A stretch of DNA of 64,000 bases from Phycisphaerales bacterium (GTDB lineage: Bacteria; Planctomycetota; Phycisphaerae; UBA1845; UTPLA1). Positions 61,802 to 64,000 of this stretch are shown one piece after another (within the stretch, counting starts at the first letter, position 1; each line of letters opens with the position of its first letter). The notes under the pieces were generated by a model, which ran no database searches, was not told the DNA's origin, and saw only the letters and a list, made by a program, of their open reading frames with translations. The stretch lies in assembly GCA_022360095.1 (NCBI GenBank), contig JAKSDK010000138.1, positions 310,001-374,000 on the forward strand, written 5' to 3'. Position numbers and translations under genes: made by a program.

Positions 61802-63169
61802 ATGCTCAACGGAATGTGTAAGATCAGGTGGAGTGTAGTCTTCGTTTTGGCGTCGGCATATGGTGAACAGGTAAGCTATGCAGGTGGTGATGTCGCGGCA
61901 AAACCCGCTCGACCGAGAAGTGCTCCACGCGTCACTGAACTCCGAAACTTCGCTATCCACTATAAAAACAACTCCTACTGCAGCCATCCCCGGGAAGTCA
62001 TCTTCGACTATTTCGGCGGTGGTGAGTTAATCGTCGGTCACTATTGCGCAAGCTGTCGGTACGAAAAAGACGCCGACATCCGCCATTACCCGGCACAGGA
62101 GCGTTCGGTCTTACTGCTGCAGCGCACGACGGACGGTGGACGAACGTGGAGACCAAGCGACGACGTCGTCCTGTTCAATCAGACGATGCCCGCAAAGAAA
62201 AAACGTGATTTTCTTTACCCCGAACCATCGCGACGGGCGGAAATCGACATGTTTCGGCCAAGCTCGACGCTGTTCTTCGGGCGGACCTTCTTCGAGCCCG
62301 ACCATAAGGAAATTCCTGTCTGTTTCTCTTTGCGATCGCCCGACAAGGGACGAACATGGGAAAAAACACCGACGATCGTTGTCAATCCTGATGGAGATCA
62401 GGTTTGGATACATCGACATGCGACGCCCGTCATTCGAATGCCGGACAACAAGACGCTTCTGGCGGCGTTTCAATCCTCAACCGTCGAATCTCCAACGCTT
62501 TCCGGCGCCGATCCCGCGATCTTTTCGAGTGTCGACAATGGTATTTCCTGGCGGATGTTAAGCCGACCGATTCCGGAATCACTTGGCGCCGGCCGCTTTA
62601 CTTATACGTCGTTATTACTTGCGCCGTTGGGCGACCTGCATTGTTACACCCTGCATATTGATCCGGATGATGAATCGGTCAACGGGATCAAGAACGCGAT
62701 CTGCCTGTCCGTATCGAAGGATGGAGGAAAAACCTGGGAGTCGCCGACACCGATTACCGGCACTCGGCGCGATTGCTGGGAACGCCTTCCGGTGAAATCG
62801 TGGAATTATCGTTCCCCGCATTGGAAAGGAAAAGGACGCTATTACCGCGCCCCTTGGCCCATCCTACTGAAGGATGGTCGCATTCTCGTGTTGTTTACGC
62901 GCCGTCGCATGCCCGCCGGGATCGGCGGTGTGATCAGCCATGACGGCGGTGTAACCTGGGGAGCCGAGTTCATCGTTCGTTCAGATGGGCCGGGGCCGGA
63001 TCTTGGTTACCCGGTCGGTTGCGAGTTGGACGACGGTCGAATCTTTACGGCTTATTACTTTCAAAAGGAAGATGGAGCAGGCCTCGGCGGAACGCGCTAC
63101 ATCGCCGGGTCCGTATTTAGACTGGCGGATCCTGCTGTGCGGCTCGCAGGCGATACGCAGGATAATTGA
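61802..63169 (+). CDS. Secreted sialidase-like (BNR/Asp-box) protein
   Basis: A 455-residue protein with a signal peptide (start near AGGAGA at 61794) and a sialidase-type six-bladed propeller. Five Asp-boxes are visible: TTDGGRTW, SPDKGRTW, SVDNGISW, SKDGGKTW and SHDGGVTW. The Arg triad needed for sialic acid binding has candidates but is not certain, so substrate (sialic acid or another sugar) is open. It is exported by prediction and lies between a dockerin-like and a propeller gene. Confidence 0.8.
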   Translation: MLNGMCKIRWSVVFVLASAYGEQVSYAGGDVAAKPARPRSAPRVTELRNFAIHYKNNSYCSHPREVIFDYFGGGELIVGHYCASCRYEKDADIRHYPAQERSVLLLQRTTDGGRTWRPSDDVVLFNQTMPAKKKRDFLYPEPSRRAEIDMFRPSSTLFFGRTFFEPDHKEIPVCFSLRSPDKGRTWEKTPTIVVNPDGDQVWIHRHATPVIRMPDNKTLLAAFQSSTVESPTLSGADPAIFSSVDNGISWRMLSRPIPESLGAGRFTYTSLLLAPLGDLHCYTLHIDPDDESVNGIKNAICLSVSKDGGKTWESPTPITGTRRDCWERLPVKSWNYRSPHWKGKGRYYRAPWPILLKDGRILVLFTRRRMPAGIGGVISHDGGVTWGAEFIVRSDGPGPDLGYPVGCELDDGRIFTAYYFQKEDGAGLGGTRYIAGSVFRLADPAVRLAGDTQDN

Positions 63170-63213
63170 CATTAACAGACGAATGATCGCCTATTAGCGC
63201 TGGAGGATGGAAT

Positions 63214-64000
63214 ATGCAATACAAGCGACATGTCAAATGGATGATCCCAGGGATTCTGACGTTCAGCATGTATACATCGGCGTCTAACGCCGGTGCCCCC
63301 GGCGCCGGAGGTGACCTTTACGTATCGTCACAAGATCTTGGCGCCGTCCTGCAGTATGACGGCGTGACAGGTGACTATGTCGGCGTGTTCGCGTCGGGGC
63401 TCGACACGCCCAGCGGATTGGTATTTCGCGACAACGGCAACCTTCTCGTTGTCAGCGGCAATGCGATTATCGAATTCGACAACAACGGCGGGTTCCTCGG
63501 TATGTTGACCTCCATCTCTGAGGGACAACGCGATCTGGAATGGGGTCCGGACGGCGCCCTTTACGTCGCGTCCGGCTCGTTCGGTGTGCAACGATATGAT
63601 GCACAGACGGGCGCTTTTCTGGGGACCTTTACATCCGGAGTCCCTCTGCCTGCCGCGTGGGGTATTGCATTCGGTGGGCCAAACCAGAACCTGTACGTGA
63701 CGGACAGCGATCTCGATCAGGTCCTCGAGTTCGACGGTGTCACAGGTGTGTTCGTCGGTGTCGTCGGCGGGACCGGCGGCTTGCTGAGTTCGGGGTGCGA
63801 ATTCGGACCGAATGGAAATCTATTCGTATCCGCCGTGATCGGCAACGTCGTCGAATACGACGTCTCGACCAACGTGCCCGTCAGCGTATATCCGTCTGGT
63901 AGTGCGGTTGATCTCACATTTCATCCGGTCAGCAACAATCTGCTCGTTCCCGAATTCACGAATCTGAGCAACATTGTCGAGCACGATACGAACATCGTGC
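63214..64000 (+). CDS. Secreted NHL/YncE-like propeller protein, partial (3' end cut by the window)
   Basis: The frame starts at ATG 63214 behind TGGAGG (63201-63206) and stays open to the end of the window, at least 262 codons. A signal peptide (MIPGILTFSMYTSASNA) is followed by repeated blades of the form GDLYVSSQDLGAVLQYDGVTG and QNLYVTDSDLDQVLEFDGVTG. It resembles the body of the PEP-CTERM protein at 59435, so a PEP-CTERM tag may follow beyond the edge. Confidence 0.85.
   Translation, partial: MQYKRHVKWMIPGILTFSMYTSASNAGAPGAGGDLYVSSQDLGAVLQYDGVTGDYVGVFASGLDTPSGLVFRDNGNLLVVSGNAIIEFDNNGGFLGMLTSISEGQRDLEWGPDGALYVASGSFGVQRYDAQTGAFLGTFTSGVPLPAAWGIAFGGPNQNLYVTDSDLDQVLEFDGVTGVFVGVVGGTGGLLSSGCEFGPNGNLFVSAVIGNVVEYDVSTNVPVSVYPSGSAVDLTFHPVSNNLLVPEFTNLSNIVEHDTNIV

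Noticed and set aside
1..64000. Search for transposases, integrases, phage genes and CRISPR-Cas
   Set aside because: No such protein motif was found in any frame read; the accessory character lies in surface and signalling genes.

Overview
The window reads as one chromosomal segment of a planctomycete, most likely of the Phycisphaerae side of the phylum. This is an inference from gene content, not from a marker gene. The support is: three ECF sigma factors of the planctomycete type, each translationally coupled to a large Ser/Thr kinase with a TPR tail; PEP-CTERM, dockerin-like, HAF-repeat and FG-GAP secreted proteins; a Minf_1886-type protein (a Planctomycetes-Verrucomicrobia family); a Gram-negative lipid A and heptose gene pair; and 'CPECG' zinc-ribbon mini-proteins. 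No phage, transposase, plasmid or CRISPR genes were seen.

Layout. 0.2-5.2 kb: giant secreted FG-GAP protein. 5.3-11.2 kb: mnmG, two coupled membrane proteins, then a small ORF with pyrR-pyrB and a lipoprotein. 11.2-14.8 kb (minus): lpxK, a deoxyhypusine-synthase-like gene, and a GmhB-like HAD phosphatase with a long membrane-anchored tail. 15.0-18.6 kb: a lipoprotein, a GH10-like protein without the usual catalytic motifs, an alkyltransferase-like (ATL) gene and a 2-hydroxyacid dehydrogenase. 18.9-21.0 kb: diadenylate cyclase with its YbbR partner and a 54-residue zinc-ribbon protein. 21.0-28 kb: a PocR-GAF-SpoIIE phosphatase, a radical SAM protein, a RicT/PSP1 protein, the Minf_1886 protein and a large glycosyltransferase-like protein. 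28.5-35.2 kb: two GT2 glycosyltransferases, lpdA, a GH130 enzyme and a secreted protein. 35.4-39.2 kb: DinB-like protein and sigma/kinase pair 1. 39.6-45.0 kb: a four-gene overlapping operon (REC-histidine kinase, REC-PAS-like, HDOD, REC-HD-GYP-REC). 45.0-45.3 kb: a broken zinc-ribbon gene and tRNA-Thr(TGT). 45.7-52.1 kb (minus): a 2116-residue surface protein. 52.3-59.1 kb: sigma/kinase pairs 2 and 3. 59.4-64 kb: four consecutive secreted-protein genes (PEP-CTERM, HAF/dockerin, sialidase-like, propeller), the last cut by the window edge.

How the parts work together. The pyr genes make carbamoyl-aspartate under PyrR control. lpxK and the GmhB-like gene point to an LPS outer membrane. dacA and its YbbR partner make c-di-AMP. 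The 39.6-45.0 kb operon looks like a phosphorelay with an HD-GYP output. The sigma/kinase pairs sit beside very large surface-protein genes, which suggests but does not prove that they control the cell surface.

The most unusual DNA-level signal is a G-rich, two-armed palindromic sequence sitting in frame at the same place in the catalytic domains of kinases 1 and 2, and absent from kinase 3. Related sequence also occurs between genes. It behaves like a dispersed palindromic element that has entered coding DNA.
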